A stretch of DNA of 64,000 nt, taken from positions 1 through 64,000 of the forward strand of contig NZ_JAQNCS010000004.1 of assembly GCF_049472655.1 (NCBI RefSeq). Direction: 5' to 3'. Source of the DNA: Deferribacter abyssi (GTDB lineage: Bacteria; Chrysiogenota; Deferribacteres; Deferribacterales; Deferribacteraceae). Shown here in pieces: positions 14,778 through 23,421 of this stretch (position 1 is its first letter; every line of letters starts with the position of its first letter). Made by a program: the position numbers and the translations under genes. The notes beneath the pieces were generated by a model. The model was given only the letters and a program-made list of their open reading frames with translations. It was not told the DNA's origin and did not search any database.

Positions 14778-16083
14778 AAAAATTGTGGTTGTGGGGGCAG
14801 GTGCCATCGGTTCTTTTTATGGCGGGTTACTTAGAGATGCAGGATATGATGTAACATTAATATGTAGAGGAAGACATTTAGAAGCTATAAAAAAGTCTGG
14901 TTTAAGAATAAAAAGTTTTAAGTTAGGAGAAAAGGTTATTGATATCAAGGCGTCAGATAAACTGGATAAAAAGTATGATATTGGTATAATTTCAGTGAAG
15001 TCTCAAGATACTGAGACTGCATGCTTGATGTTGCAAAATCACCTAAGTGATGATGGCTTTGTGGTGTCGTTTCAAAATGGTGTGGATAACAAAGATATTA
15101 TAAAGAGATATTTTTCTGAAGATAAAATACTTCTTGCCACCCTTTTTGTAGGATTACATATTGATCCGCCAGGAGTTGTTAATCATTCTGCTGCAGGAAA
15201 TATTACTTTTGGTGCGGCCACCATGGGTGGTAAGAAATATATTAGTGTGTTAGAGGAAATTTTTAAAAGAGCTAGGTTTGAGTATAAAGTTGATAATAAT
15301 ATTGAAAAAGTTTTATGGAAAAAACTTCTTTGGAATATTGCTTTCAACCCTTTGTCAGCTTTATTGGAAAGTACATGTGGTAAAATGGTTGCTGATTCAA
15401 AGATTAAGGATTTAATGAATATGATGATTTTAGAAGGTGTGAAGGCTGCATCTTTTGATGGTGTAGAGATTGAAAAAGAATATTATGAAAATGTCATTAA
15501 CATGACTAAAAATCTAGAAAATTATAAAACTAGTATGCTACAAGATATTGAAAAAGGTAAAAATCCAGAAGTAGATGGAATTTTGATGCCGGTTATAAGA
15601 AGGCACTTAAAACATGGTGTAGAAGCTCCTTATTGTGATACTATTTACAGAGCATTGAAGTTTAAATATGGAAGTAAATTTATTTATACTCCAAAGCTTA
15701 CTGTAGATGTAATAGTGGAAAACAGTAAAGGGGCGATTTTGTTAATTGAAAGAAAAAATCCACCTTATGGTTGGGCTCTACCTGGTGGCTTTGTGGATTA
15801 TGGAGAAAGGGTGGAGGATGCTGCTAAAAGGGAATTGTTTGAAGAAACAAATATAAACGTAAATGATATAAAATTATTAGGTGTTTATTCTGATCCAAAA
15901 CGAGATCCTCGAGGTCATACAGTAAGTGTGGTGTATTATACTGAATTCGATGGTCATTTCGAAGCTGGAGATGATGCTAAAAGTGCAAATTTTTTCTCTA
16001 AGGACAGATTGCCTTCTTTGATAGCATTTGATCATAGGAAAATATTAAATGATTATTTTAGGCTAAAAAATAATTTTGCTTAA
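14755..16083 (+). CDS. Fusion: ketopantoate reductase (PanE) plus Nudix hydrolase
   Basis: 442 residues from ATG 14755, chosen for AGGAG just upstream; it overlaps clpC by 23 bases. Residues 1-305 are a 2-dehydropantoate 2-reductase: NADPH motif GAGAIG (14-19), SFQNGVDN, LWKKLLWNIAFNPLSAL with the expected catalytic Lys189/190, and NPEVDGI for the acidic active-site residue. Residues 312-442 are a Nudix domain with an intact box, Gly345, Glu351, REL 359-361 and EE 363-364 (G-x5-E-x7-RELxEE). The frame is uninterrupted. PanE serves pantothenate/CoA synthesis; the Nudix half resembles ADP-ribose/NADH-type pyrophosphatases. A separate true panE might exist elsewhere. Confidence 0.85.
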   Translation: MVSLFSNRKIVVVGAGAIGSFYGGLLRDAGYDVTLICRGRHLEAIKKSGLRIKSFKLGEKVIDIKASDKLDKKYDIGIISVKSQDTETACLMLQNHLSDDGFVVSFQNGVDNKDIIKRYFSEDKILLATLFVGLHIDPPGVVNHSAAGNITFGAATMGGKKYISVLEEIFKRARFEYKVDNNIEKVLWKKLLWNIAFNPLSALLESTCGKMVADSKIKDLMNMMILEGVKAASFDGVEIEKEYYENVINMTKNLENYKTSMLQDIEKGKNPEVDGILMPVIRRHLKHGVEAPYCDTIYRALKFKYGSKFIYTPKLTVDVIVENSKGAILLIERKNPPYGWALPGGFVDYGERVEDAAKRELFEETNINVNDIKLLGVYSDPKRDPRGHTVSVVYYTEFDGHFEAGDDAKSANFFSKDRLPSLIAFDHRKILNDYFRLKNNFA

Positions 16084-16192
16084 TAATCATATTTATAGAA
16101 AAATCTTGCCTTTTCTTTTATAAAGTTTTACAACTTCTGAGTAATTTTGGAATGTTGGTGTTCATATGATAAGATTTTGTAGCAAGGGGAAA

Positions 16193-16837
16193 ATGATGTT
16201 GGTTGCACCATCAATTTTAAGTGCTGATTTTTCAAGACTTGGTGATGAAGTTAGAGCAGTTGAAATGGCAGGGGCTGATTGGATTCATATAGACGTTATG
16301 GACGGTCACTTTGTGCCCAATATTACAATAGGTCCTGTTGTAATAAAATCGTTGAGAAAAGTTACAAAACTGCCGTTTGATGTTCATTTGATGATATCAG
16401 AACCTGAAAAGTATGTGGAAGAATTTGTTAAAGCTGGTGCAGATATCTTGACAGTTCATATCGAAGCGTCAATTCATTTACATAGACTCATTACACAGAT
16501 TAAGGATTTAGGTGTAAAAGCAGGTGTTTCTATAAATCCCGCGACACCTTTATCAATGCTCGAAGAAATTTTACCTTTTGTAGATTTGGTACTAATTATG
16601 AGTGTAAATCCAGGTTTTGGTGGGCAGCAGTTTATAAAGACTTCATTAGATAAAATAAGACGTTTAAAGAAAATGATACTAAAACTTGAAAATGATATTT
16701 TTATTGAAGTTGATGGCGGAGTAAATGGTGATAATGCTGCCAGTTTGAAAGAAGCAGGTTGTGATGTCGTTGTGGCAGGAAGTTATGTTTTTAATTCTAA
16801 TGATTATAAAGAAAAAATAGTATCGTTAAAGACTTGA
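16193..16837 (+). CDS. rpe: Ribulose-phosphate 3-epimerase
   Basis: 214 residues. APSILSADFSRLGDEV, the metal-binding HIDVMDGHFVPN, FDVHLMI, MSVNPGFGGQ and IEVDGGV are all present, giving a complete Rpe TIM barrel. It interconverts ribulose-5-P and xylulose-5-P in the pentose phosphate pathway. ATG 16193 is chosen because AAGGGGAAA lies just upstream; an earlier in-frame ATG at 16166 has no ribosome site. Confidence 0.96.
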   Translation: MMLVAPSILSADFSRLGDEVRAVEMAGADWIHIDVMDGHFVPNITIGPVVIKSLRKVTKLPFDVHLMISEPEKYVEEFVKAGADILTVHIEASIHLHRLITQIKDLGVKAGVSINPATPLSMLEEILPFVDLVLIMSVNPGFGGQQFIKTSLDKIRRLKKMILKLENDIFIEVDGGVNGDNAASLKEAGCDVVVAGSYVFNSNDYKEKIVSLKT

Positions 16838-16852
16838 GAAGGGGAGATTAGT

Positions 16853-18010
16853 ATGATTAAAAAGTATTTGCTTGCACCTGGTCCTACTATGGTACCTGAA
16901 TCAGTTTTGCTTGAGATGGCAAAACCTATGATGCATCATAGAACTTCGGAATTTTCTAGTATTTTTGCTAATGTTAGAGAAAAGCTTAAACCTATATTTG
17001 GAACCAAAAATGAATGTTTATTGATATCAGGCAGTGGTACAGCCGCTATGGAGGCTGCTGTTGTTAATACATTGTCTCCTGGTGACAAAGTATTGGTTGT
17101 CAATGCGGGTAAATTCGGTAAGAGGTGGGCAGAAATTTGTACAAAATTTCAACTTGAAGTTGTGACAATAGATTTAGAATGGGGGCGTTCTGTAAGGGTT
17201 GAGCAGGTAGAGTCTGCATTAATTGAACATCCTGATGCAAAAGCTTTGTTTATTCAGGCAAGCGAAACTTCCACTACTGCATATCACCCCGTAGAGAAAA
17301 TAGGAAATCTTGTAAAATTATTTGACAGTACACTTTTTATAGTGGATGGGATTACCTCTGTTGGAGTTGTGGAAACAAAAATGGATGAGTGGGGGATAGA
17401 TATCCTCGTTACAGGTTCTCAAAAAGCATTTATGCTACCTCCTGGCTTGTCAATTATTGCCATGAGTGATAAAGCGTGGAAGTTTGTAGAACAATCAAAG
17501 TTACCTAAATATTATTTAGATTTAGTAAAAGAAAAAAAAGCACAAGGTAATGATACTACAGCTTATACCCCAGCAGTATCTTTGATAATAGGTTTAAATA
17601 AAGTGCTCGATTTAATGCATGACGAGGGGTTGGAAAATGTTTATTTAAGGCATAGTATTTGTGCTAATGCAACACGAAAAGCAGTGAAAGCTTTAGGATT
17701 ACAGTTGCTAGCTAAAGATATACCATCAAATGCGGCAACAGGTTTTTATTTGCCTGATGGGATTGATGGTGGAAAATTAGTAAAATTTTTAAGGGAGAGT
17801 ATGGGAGTTACTTTTGCCGGTGGTCAAGATCATCTTAAAGGTAAGATTATGAGAATTTCTCATTTGGGCTATCATGATGTTTTTGATACTATAATAGCAA
17901 TTTCTGCTCTTGAACTAGGACTTAAAAAGTTCGGATTTGAATTTGAAATGGGAGCTGGCATAAAAGCTGCTGAGGATGTGATTTACGAACATAGGATTAA
18001 AGGGCTATGA
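16853..18010 (+). CDS. Class V aminotransferase (alanine/serine-glyoxylate type)
   Basis: 385 residues, PLP-dependent fold type I. LLAPGPTMVPESV at the start, LISGSGTAAMEAAV for phosphate binding, FIVDGITSVG with the PLP-ring Asp, and GSQKAFMLPPGLS with the Schiff-base lysine. This matches serine-pyruvate/alanine-glyoxylate aminotransferases. In many anaerobes these are paired with a D-2-hydroxyacid dehydrogenase for serine or glyoxylate metabolism; one lies 7 kb away. The stop codon overlaps the hisZ start by 4 bases. Confidence 0.88.
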   Translation: MIKKYLLAPGPTMVPESVLLEMAKPMMHHRTSEFSSIFANVREKLKPIFGTKNECLLISGSGTAAMEAAVVNTLSPGDKVLVVNAGKFGKRWAEICTKFQLEVVTIDLEWGRSVRVEQVESALIEHPDAKALFIQASETSTTAYHPVEKIGNLVKLFDSTLFIVDGITSVGVVETKMDEWGIDILVTGSQKAFMLPPGLSIIAMSDKAWKFVEQSKLPKYYLDLVKEKKAQGNDTTAYTPAVSLIIGLNKVLDLMHDEGLENVYLRHSICANATRKAVKALGLQLLAKDIPSNAATGFYLPDGIDGGKLVKFLRESMGVTFAGGQDHLKGKIMRISHLGYHDVFDTIIAISALELGLKKFGFEFEMGAGIKAAEDVIYEHRIKGL

Positions 18011-19104
18011 GCTTAGCTTTAAAACGAGCAAAGAAATTAAATAAAATTATAGAAACTTTATCAAAGATATTCGAAGAAAATGGCTACACGGAAATATTTT
18101 TACCTCTTTATGAGTTTTATGATGTATTGAAAGATGTGGCATGGGATTTTAAAGATGAAAATATTATAAGATTTATTGACAGGTTTAGTGGCAAATCTAT
18201 GGTTCTTCGGCCCGATTTTACACCTCAAGTATGTAGATTTGTTTCTCTATACATGAAAGAGTATCCTTTGCCCATAAGGGTATCATATAAAGGAAGAGTT
18301 TTTAGGAATGTTGATTTAAATAAAGGGTTGAAATCAGAAAAGTATCAGATTGGTTGTGAACTTTTTGGTGTAAAAGAGTTTTTAGGTGATACTGAAATTT
18401 TGTTTATGGCATATAATTCAATTAAAAATCTAGGAATAGATGAGTTTAAAATTATTATAGGAGACAGCTTTTTAGTTAATGAAATTTTAAAACACTTTAA
18501 AAATAATGAAAATATTCTTAAATGTTTAAAGCAAAAAAGTATAAATGGATTAAAAGAGTTAAAGAATAAAAACGTAATTGATGAAGATAATTATGATTTT
18601 TTGATTAGTTTGATAAAGTCTTTTGGTGATAGAGAAGTAGTTAAAAATTTGGTTCAAAATAAAGATATACCAGCACCTTTTATAAAGAGACTTGAATATG
18701 TAAATGAGCTTCTGGAAAATCTTGTACAGGCAGGCATCCCAGAGGATTGTATAGTTTTTGATGCCAGTGAAATGAGAGGTTTCGATTATTATACAGGTAT
18801 AAACTTTGATATAATTTCTTCTTTAGGTGATATTCTTTGTGGTGGCGGTAGATATGATAATTTAATGAACAAGTATGGTTTTCCTTTGCAGGCTTGTGGT
18901 TTTGCCATAAATGTGGAGGAGTTACTAAGTTATCTCAAGTTTGAAGATGATGATTTGAGTTATGATTATCTTGTTGTGGGAGAAAAAAGATTTTTTGAGG
19001 CATTAAAGTTAAAACAAAAAGGGTATAAAGTTATTTGGGTTTTAGAGGAAAATGAGGCAAACAAAATGCCTCAGTATTATAGGTTTAGAAAAATAATTAA
19101 GTGA
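18007..19104 (+). CDS. hisZ: ATP phosphoribosyltransferase regulatory subunit
   Basis: 365 residues, a histidyl-tRNA-synthetase-like catalytic core without the anticodon-binding domain. Motifs: VLRPDFTPQVCRF, SYKGRVFRN, QIGCELFG, RGFDYYTGINFD and CGGGRYDNLM. LRPDxTPQ and the short length point to HisZ rather than HisS. HisZ assembles with a short-form HisG to make and feedback-regulate the first enzyme of histidine synthesis, so hisG elsewhere should be the short form. The order hisZ-purA is a common neighbourhood. Spacing to purA is 10 bases. Confidence 0.87.
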   Translation: MSLALKRAKKLNKIIETLSKIFEENGYTEIFLPLYEFYDVLKDVAWDFKDENIIRFIDRFSGKSMVLRPDFTPQVCRFVSLYMKEYPLPIRVSYKGRVFRNVDLNKGLKSEKYQIGCELFGVKEFLGDTEILFMAYNSIKNLGIDEFKIIIGDSFLVNEILKHFKNNENILKCLKQKSINGLKELKNKNVIDEDNYDFLISLIKSFGDREVVKNLVQNKDIPAPFIKRLEYVNELLENLVQAGIPEDCIVFDASEMRGFDYYTGINFDIISSLGDILCGGGRYDNLMNKYGFPLQACGFAINVEELLSYLKFEDDDLSYDYLVVGEKRFFEALKLKQKGYKVIWVLEENEANKMPQYYRFRKIIK

Positions 19105-19114
19105 GAGGTATGTT

Positions 19115-20401
19115 ATGCCATGTAGTGTTGTGTTAGGTGCCCAATGGGGCGATGAAGGTAAAGGTAAAGTTGTTGATATTTATACTGCTGAAAGTGATGT
19201 AGTTGTAAGATACCAGGGTGGGCATAATGCAGGCCACACAGTGGTTATAAAGGGTGAGCAGTATATTTTACATCTAATACCATCTGGGATCATGCATGAG
19301 GATAAGGTTAATATTATTGGTAATGGTGTTGTCGTTGACCCTGAAGCTTTAATTCAAGAGATTGAGGATTTGAAATCAAAAGGGATAAATTTTGAAGGGA
19401 GATTTTTTCTAAGTAAAAGATGTCACCTAATTATGCCATATCATAAGCTTTTTGACAAACATTCTGAGAAGAAAAAAGGATCCAAAAAGATTGGAACTAC
19501 AGGTAGAGGTATTGGGCCAACTTATGCTGATAAAATGGCAAGAGTTGGGATTAGAGTATGCGACTTGTTTGATGATGAGGTTTTGAGGGAGAAAATTTTT
19601 GAAAATGTGGAAGAGGTAAATAGAATTGCCGAAAAAATATATGGTCTTGAAAAACTTAATGCAAATGAAATCTTTGATACATACAAAAAATATGGCGAAT
19701 ATTTAAAACCTTATGTAGCTGAGACAAGTTATTTAATTAATAAGCTTTATGATGATGGTAAAAAGATAATGATGGAGGGAGCTCAAGGGACACTACTTGA
19801 TGTGGACCATGGGACTTATCCTTTTGTAACTTCTAGTAATGCAACAGCTGGTGGAGCTTGCACAGGTACAGGTTTGTCTCCTGTTAAAATTAGTAAAGTT
19901 ATTGGAGTTATGAAGGCTTATACCACAAGAGTTGGTAGCGGTCCATTCCCTACAGAGCTTGAAGATGATATGGGTGAAAGACTTAGAAGAGTGGGTGGAG
20001 AATATGGAGCTACCACTGGAAGACCTAGAAGATGTGGCTGGCTTGATCTCGTAGCAGCGAAGTATTCTGTTATTATAAATGGGATAAGTTATATCGCACT
20101 TACAAAATTGGATGTGTTAAGTGGTTTGGAAAAAATAAAAGTGTGTGTAGGTTACAAATACGAAGATAAAATTTATGATACATTTCCACCAGAACTAAAA
20201 ATATTAGAAGGGTGTGAGCCTGTTTATGAAGAGCTTGATGGATGGTCTGAAGATATAACTAATGTTAGGAATTATGAAGATCTTCCTGTTAATGCTCAGA
20301 AGTATTTAGATTTTATCAAAGGTTATCTAGGGATTAAATATTCTCTTGTTTCTTTAGGTACAGATAGAGAACAAACAATACTTATTGATAATGTGTTTTA
20401 G
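19115..20401 (+). CDS. purA: Adenylosuccinate synthetase
   Basis: 428 residues, full length. GAQWGDEGKGKVVD (P-loop), GGHNAGHTVV, TTGRGIGPTYADKMAR, GAQGTLLDVDHGTYPFVTSS and TTGRPRRCGW are all intact. It joins IMP and aspartate using GTP in AMP synthesis. Last gene of the clpC operon; no strong terminator hairpin is visible directly after it. Confidence 0.98.
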   Translation: MPCSVVLGAQWGDEGKGKVVDIYTAESDVVVRYQGGHNAGHTVVIKGEQYILHLIPSGIMHEDKVNIIGNGVVVDPEALIQEIEDLKSKGINFEGRFFLSKRCHLIMPYHKLFDKHSEKKKGSKKIGTTGRGIGPTYADKMARVGIRVCDLFDDEVLREKIFENVEEVNRIAEKIYGLEKLNANEIFDTYKKYGEYLKPYVAETSYLINKLYDDGKKIMMEGAQGTLLDVDHGTYPFVTSSNATAGGACTGTGLSPVKISKVIGVMKAYTTRVGSGPFPTELEDDMGERLRRVGGEYGATTGRPRRCGWLDLVAAKYSVIINGISYIALTKLDVLSGLEKIKVCVGYKYEDKIYDTFPPELKILEGCEPVYEELDGWSEDITNVRNYEDLPVNAQKYLDFIKGYLGIKYSLVSLGTDREQTILIDNVF

Positions 20402-20517
20402 ATGAAATTAATTTGTTTTGTATAAATAATTTGTTGGATAAAATAATGATAAGAAATATTAGGAAAAAGGTTTCCATAAATAAAATGCAAAAGTGTAGTA
20501 ATTTTTAGAAAAAAAAG
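20402..20517. other. AT-rich spacer with a fragment of the inverted-repeat element
   Basis: No gene. At about 20470-20485 the motif TTTCCATAAATAAAA matches the outer end of the element at 2218-2348, which also sits upstream of a tRNA. No partner arm is visible here, so it would be a solo end or chance similarity. Confidence 0.3.
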
Positions 20518-20546
20518 TTGACAAAGAAAAACAATATTGCTATATA
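20518..20546 (+). promoter_or_regulatory. Promoter of tRNA-Asn
   Basis: TTGACA (20518-20523), an exact 17-bp spacer, then TATATA (20541-20546). The mature tRNA begins 18 bases after the -10. Confidence 0.8.
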
Positions 20547-20563
20547 CACATTCGCTTTGATGC

Positions 20564-20639
20564 TCCCCGGTAGCTCAATCGGCAGAGCGGGTGGCTGTTA
20601 ACCACTAGGTTGGCGGTTCGAGTCCGTCCCGGGGAGCCA
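20564..20639 (+). tRNA. tRNA-Asn (GTT)
   Basis: Acceptor TCCCCGG/CCGGGGA, anticodon loop CTGTTAA giving GTT, T arm GGCGG-TTCGAGT-CCGTC, discriminator G, and an encoded CCA (20637-20639), unlike the two other tRNAs here. Its 3' side is followed by the relic of a type I restriction gene, which fits use of this tRNA as an integration site. Confidence 0.96.
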
Positions 20640-20691
20640 TTTAAATTTCCAAACACATCCAAAGAAATCCTAATATTTTATTATTACCTAG

Positions 20692-20823
20692 GTAAAGAAA
20701 AATACATCAATAGACTGTTGGGTAAAAGAAAGCTCAAAGTTAAAACTTAGCGTGAATGTAAAGAGGACCCTTCGTCAATACGGCTATTCACCTGATATGC
20801 AAACTTTTTTAAACACTCTTTGA
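20692..20823 (+). pseudogene. Relic of type I restriction enzyme HsdR C-terminus
   Basis: A 43-codon open stretch after a TAG reads NTSIDCWVKES, KLKLSVNVKRTLRQYGYSPD, then MQT before running out. This matches the conserved HsdR (DUF3387) tail pattern IDW..KES.RAKLR..VKR.LRKYGYPPDKQ. No start codon, no helicase or nuclease domains and no hsdM/hsdS remain, so only the C-terminal scrap of a lost restriction gene is left. The relic lies 50 bases after tRNA-Asn. The match is from memory of the family consensus. Confidence 0.6.
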
Positions 20824-20902
20824 AAAAATATTCACAAACTAAAGGATAAAATCACAACAAAATCTAATTTAGTAGTTATCAAAGAAGAACTATAAAATAG
20901 TT

Positions 20903-20938
20903 GTTTTAAAAATTGGCTGGCACGTTGTAGTGCCAACC
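20903..20938 (-). terminator. Terminator of the ffh-rpsI operon
   Basis: On the minus strand, GGTTGGCAC-TACAAC-GTGCCAGCC is a 9-bp stem with one G-U pair, followed by AATTTTTAAAAC. It starts 19 bases after the rpsI stop. Confidence 0.85.
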
Positions 20939-20956
20939 TGTATAATAGAGAAGTAG

Positions 20957-21346
20957 TTAACGTTTGGAGAACTGAGGACTTTTTCTTGCTTTTGGTTTTC
21001 CGTATTTTTTCCTTTCCACCATACGTGGATCTCTTGTAAGAAAACCTTTTTTCTTTAATGCTGGTCTGAATTCTTCATTATAAGCCACTAAAGCTCTTGC
21101 AATTCCATGTCTTACTGCTCCAGCTTGCCCTGATTTACCACCACCTTTTACTGTAATATAAAAATCGAACTTTCCTATCGCATTAACTGTCTCAAGTGGT
21201 TGTAAAATGATCATTTTAAGTGTGGGGCGTTCAAAATATTCATCTAAAGTCTTTCCGTTTACTGTTATATTACCGTTACCTGGTTTTAAAAATACCCTTG
21301 CAACTGATGTTTTTCTTCTTCCTGTTCCGTAGTAGTATTCAGCCAT
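20957..21346 (-). CDS. rpsI: 30S ribosomal protein S9
   Basis: 129 residues. GTGRRKTSVARVFLKPGNG near the start, VKGGGKSGQAGAVRHGIARAL in the middle, and the hallmark C-terminus LTRDPRMVERKKYGKPKARK..FSKR, whose terminal Arg reaches the P-site tRNA. It pairs with rplM 10 bases upstream, the near-universal rplM-rpsI order, at the end of the ffh operon. Confidence 0.98.
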   Translation of the reverse strand: MAEYYYGTGRRKTSVARVFLKPGNGNITVNGKTLDEYFERPTLKMIILQPLETVNAIGKFDFYITVKGGGKSGQAGAVRHGIARALVAYNEEFRPALKKKGFLTRDPRMVERKKYGKPKARKSPQFSKR

Positions 21347-21356
21347 CTATTGCCTC

Positions 21357-21782
21357 CTAAAGCTCTATCTTTTCAGGTTTTTGGGCTGCATGTGGATGCT
21401 CATTAGAAGCGTAAATTTTAAGCTTTTTGATCATCTTTCTTCCAAGCCTATTTTTTGGAAGCATCCTTTTAACAGCAAGCCTTAAAACTTCTTCAGGTTT
21501 TTTATCGAGCATTTCTTGCAATGTTCGTTGTTTCAAACCACCAAGATATCTTGAATGTCTGTAATAAATTTTGTCGGTGAGTTTCTTTCCTGTTACATGA
21601 ATTTTATCTGCATTGATAACTACAACAAAATCTCCAGTATCAATAAAGGGTGTATAAATAGGTTTATTTTTACCCATTAATATTTTTGCTATTTTGGATG
21701 CTAATCTCCCAAGGGTTTGTCCTTCAGCATCTACTAGATACCATTTTTTTTCTACATCTGGTTTTGCCCATGTTGTTTTCAT
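21357..21782 (-). CDS. rplM: 50S ribosomal protein L13
   Basis: 141 residues of standard L13: KWYLVDAEGQTLGRLASKIA, GDFVVVINADKIHVTGKK, HSRYLGGLKQRTLQEML and MLPKNRLGRKM. An early assembly protein of the large subunit. Fourteen bases follow the rplS stop, making rplS-rplM-rpsI one run. Confidence 0.98.
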   Translation of the reverse strand: MKTTWAKPDVEKKWYLVDAEGQTLGRLASKIAKILMGKNKPIYTPFIDTGDFVVVINADKIHVTGKKLTDKIYYRHSRYLGGLKQRTLQEMLDKKPEEVLRLAVKRMLPKNRLGRKMIKKLKIYASNEHPHAAQKPEKIEL

Positions 21783-21796
21783 TTTTAACCCCTCTA

Positions 21797-22144
21797 TTAT
21801 CTTCTTTCTTTAATTCTTGCAGCTTTACCTCTTAGGGCCCTTAAGTAGTAAAGTTTTGCCCTTCTAACTCTACCTTTTCTGACCACTTCCAACTTTTCGA
21901 TTCTTGGAGAATAGTAAGGAAAAGTTCTTTCAACCCCAATATTACCAGTAACTTTCCTTACAGTAAAAGTGGTTGATACTCCGTTTCTGTGAATACGAAT
22001 TACAACACCTTCAAAAGGCTGAACCCTTTCTCTGTTACCTTCTACAATTCTAAAATATACCCTTACAGTATCGCCAGGTCTAAACTCTGGAAGCTGTCTT
22101 TTAGTATATTCCTGCTCAACAGCTTCTATAAGCTTATTTTTCAT
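21797..22144 (-). CDS. rplS: 50S ribosomal protein L19
   Basis: 115 residues: FRPGDTVRVYFRIVEGNRER, QPFEGVVIRIHRNGVSTTFTVRKV, GVERTFPYYSPRIEKLEVVR and RRAKLYYLRALRGKAARIKER. It sits at the 30S-50S interface. As in most bacteria it follows trmD directly. Confidence 0.98.
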   Translation of the reverse strand: MKNKLIEAVEQEYTKRQLPEFRPGDTVRVYFRIVEGNRERVQPFEGVVIRIHRNGVSTTFTVRKVTGNIGVERTFPYYSPRIEKLEVVRKGRVRRAKLYYLRALRGKAARIKERR

Positions 22145-22155
22145 AATGTATCCTC

Positions 22156-23421
22156 CTAATTTATATTTAATCTATCCAATATTATTGCAACTGCGCTTCT
22201 TACAGATAAATGATTAAAATTCTCAAAACCTTCAATTCTCTCTAATACATAATCACATATGTCAAACATATCATCAGCAAAACCCCATCCTGTACCAAAT
22301 AACAAGAGGACAGGTTTTTGAAATACAAAACTTTTTAATTTATCAAAACTGATTGCATCTTCCACTTTTCTTGCAGTGGTTGCAACCAGCACTGGCTTTT
22401 CACCTTCTATTTTCTCTATTTCATCTATCACTTCAATGAGACTTTCGCTTACACTAGTTACCTCAAAAGCCTCTTTCCTGTTTTCATTATATGTAGCACC
22501 AAAACCATCTTTCCAGTGCTTTAAGACCCTCTTAGCTATCTCTCTTTGAGCTTTAAGAGGGTTTACAATGTAATACCTTTTTACTCCAAATGTACGACAG
22601 CTCCTTGAAATATCATGCAAATCCATATTTGTTATCGCTGTGGCTACAATATTTCTTTCTTTGTCGTACATTGGATAATGCAACAACCCAACGTACAGCC
22701 GGCGCAAACCCTTAACTCTGGACAAAACATTATTATCCAGAGCAGACTTTTTTAACAAATCAACTCTATTTTGTAAAGTTATTTTTATAGATTTTTCAAG
22801 TCTCCATTCATAAATCTTTTGATGGTGACCTGATACTAAAACTTCAGGAACTTTTTTCCCTTCAAATTCATAAGGCCTAGTATAGTGAGGGTATTCAAGA
22901 AGCCCTGAGGTAAACGACTCTTCAACAGGAGAGTTTTCATCACCTAATACTCCTGGAATTAACCTTGCAATAGCATCAATTATAACCATTGCAGCAAATT
23001 CACCACCTGTAAGAATAAAATCGCCTAAAGATATTTCTTCATCTACAACAAGTTCTCTAACTCGCTCATCGACTCCTTCGTACCTTCCACAGATAAATGT
23101 AATACTGTCGTGCTTTAACAGTTCTTCAGCCTTTTTTTGGTTGAAGGTTTTTCCTCGAGGATCTAATAGTACAATGTGAGAGTTTTCCTTCTCTTTTAGA
23201 TATCTCGCTGCTTTTACTATGGGTTCAGGTTTCATTACTAAACCAGCACCACCACCATACTGGTAATCATCTGTCATCTGATGTTTATCTTCTGCAAAAT
23301 TGCGGAGATTGATAGGATTTATCTTAAATAGAGAGTTTTTAATACCTTTTGACAAGACACCGAGTTCAAAAGGGGATTTAAACATATCTGGAAATATGGT
23401 AAGAATATTATAAATCTTCAC
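22156..23421 (-). CDS. trmD: TrmD tRNA (guanine-N1) methyltransferase fused to a second RNA methyltransferase domain
   Basis: 421 residues, against about 230-250 for ordinary TrmD. Residues 1-230 are complete TrmD: DDYQYGGGAGLVMKPEP, FICGRYEGVDERV, SLGDFILTGGE (the SPOUT knot) and GLLEYPHYTRP. It makes m1G37 in tRNAs, which prevents frameshifting. Residues about 240-421 (LYVGLLHYPMYDKERNIVAT, TNMDLHDISRSCRTFGVKRY, LLLFGTGWGF) match the SAM-dependent RNA methyltransferase family formerly DUF2168 (PF09936). That family is usually a separate gene beside trmD. There is no frame break. The residue before SF in the catalytic loop is Glu where Asp is common. It overlaps rimM by 14 bases. Confidence 0.9.
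   Translation of the reverse strand: MKIYNILTIFPDMFKSPFELGVLSKGIKNSLFKINPINLRNFAEDKHQMTDDYQYGGGAGLVMKPEPIVKAARYLKEKENSHIVLLDPRGKTFNQKKAEELLKHDSITFICGRYEGVDERVRELVVDEEISLGDFILTGGEFAAMVIIDAIARLIPGVLGDENSPVEESFTSGLLEYPHYTRPYEFEGKKVPEVLVSGHHQKIYEWRLEKSIKITLQNRVDLLKKSALDNNVLSRVKGLRRLYVGLLHYPMYDKERNIVATAITNMDLHDISRSCRTFGVKRYYIVNPLKAQREIAKRVLKHWKDGFGATYNENRKEAFEVTSVSESLIEVIDEIEKIEGEKPVLVATTARKVEDAISFDKLKSFVFQKPVLLLFGTGWGFADDMFDICDYVLERIEGFENFNHLSVRSAVAIILDRLNIN

Noticed and set aside
18007..19104. Histidyl-tRNA synthetase
   Set aside because: The C-terminal anticodon-binding domain is missing and LRPDxTPQ is HisZ-like, so hisZ is preferred.
20891..20905. 15-mer TATAAAATAGTTGTT shared with 45732-45746
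   Set aside because: In a 64-kb AT-rich window some exact 15-mer matches are expected by chance; the flanks do not match well enough.
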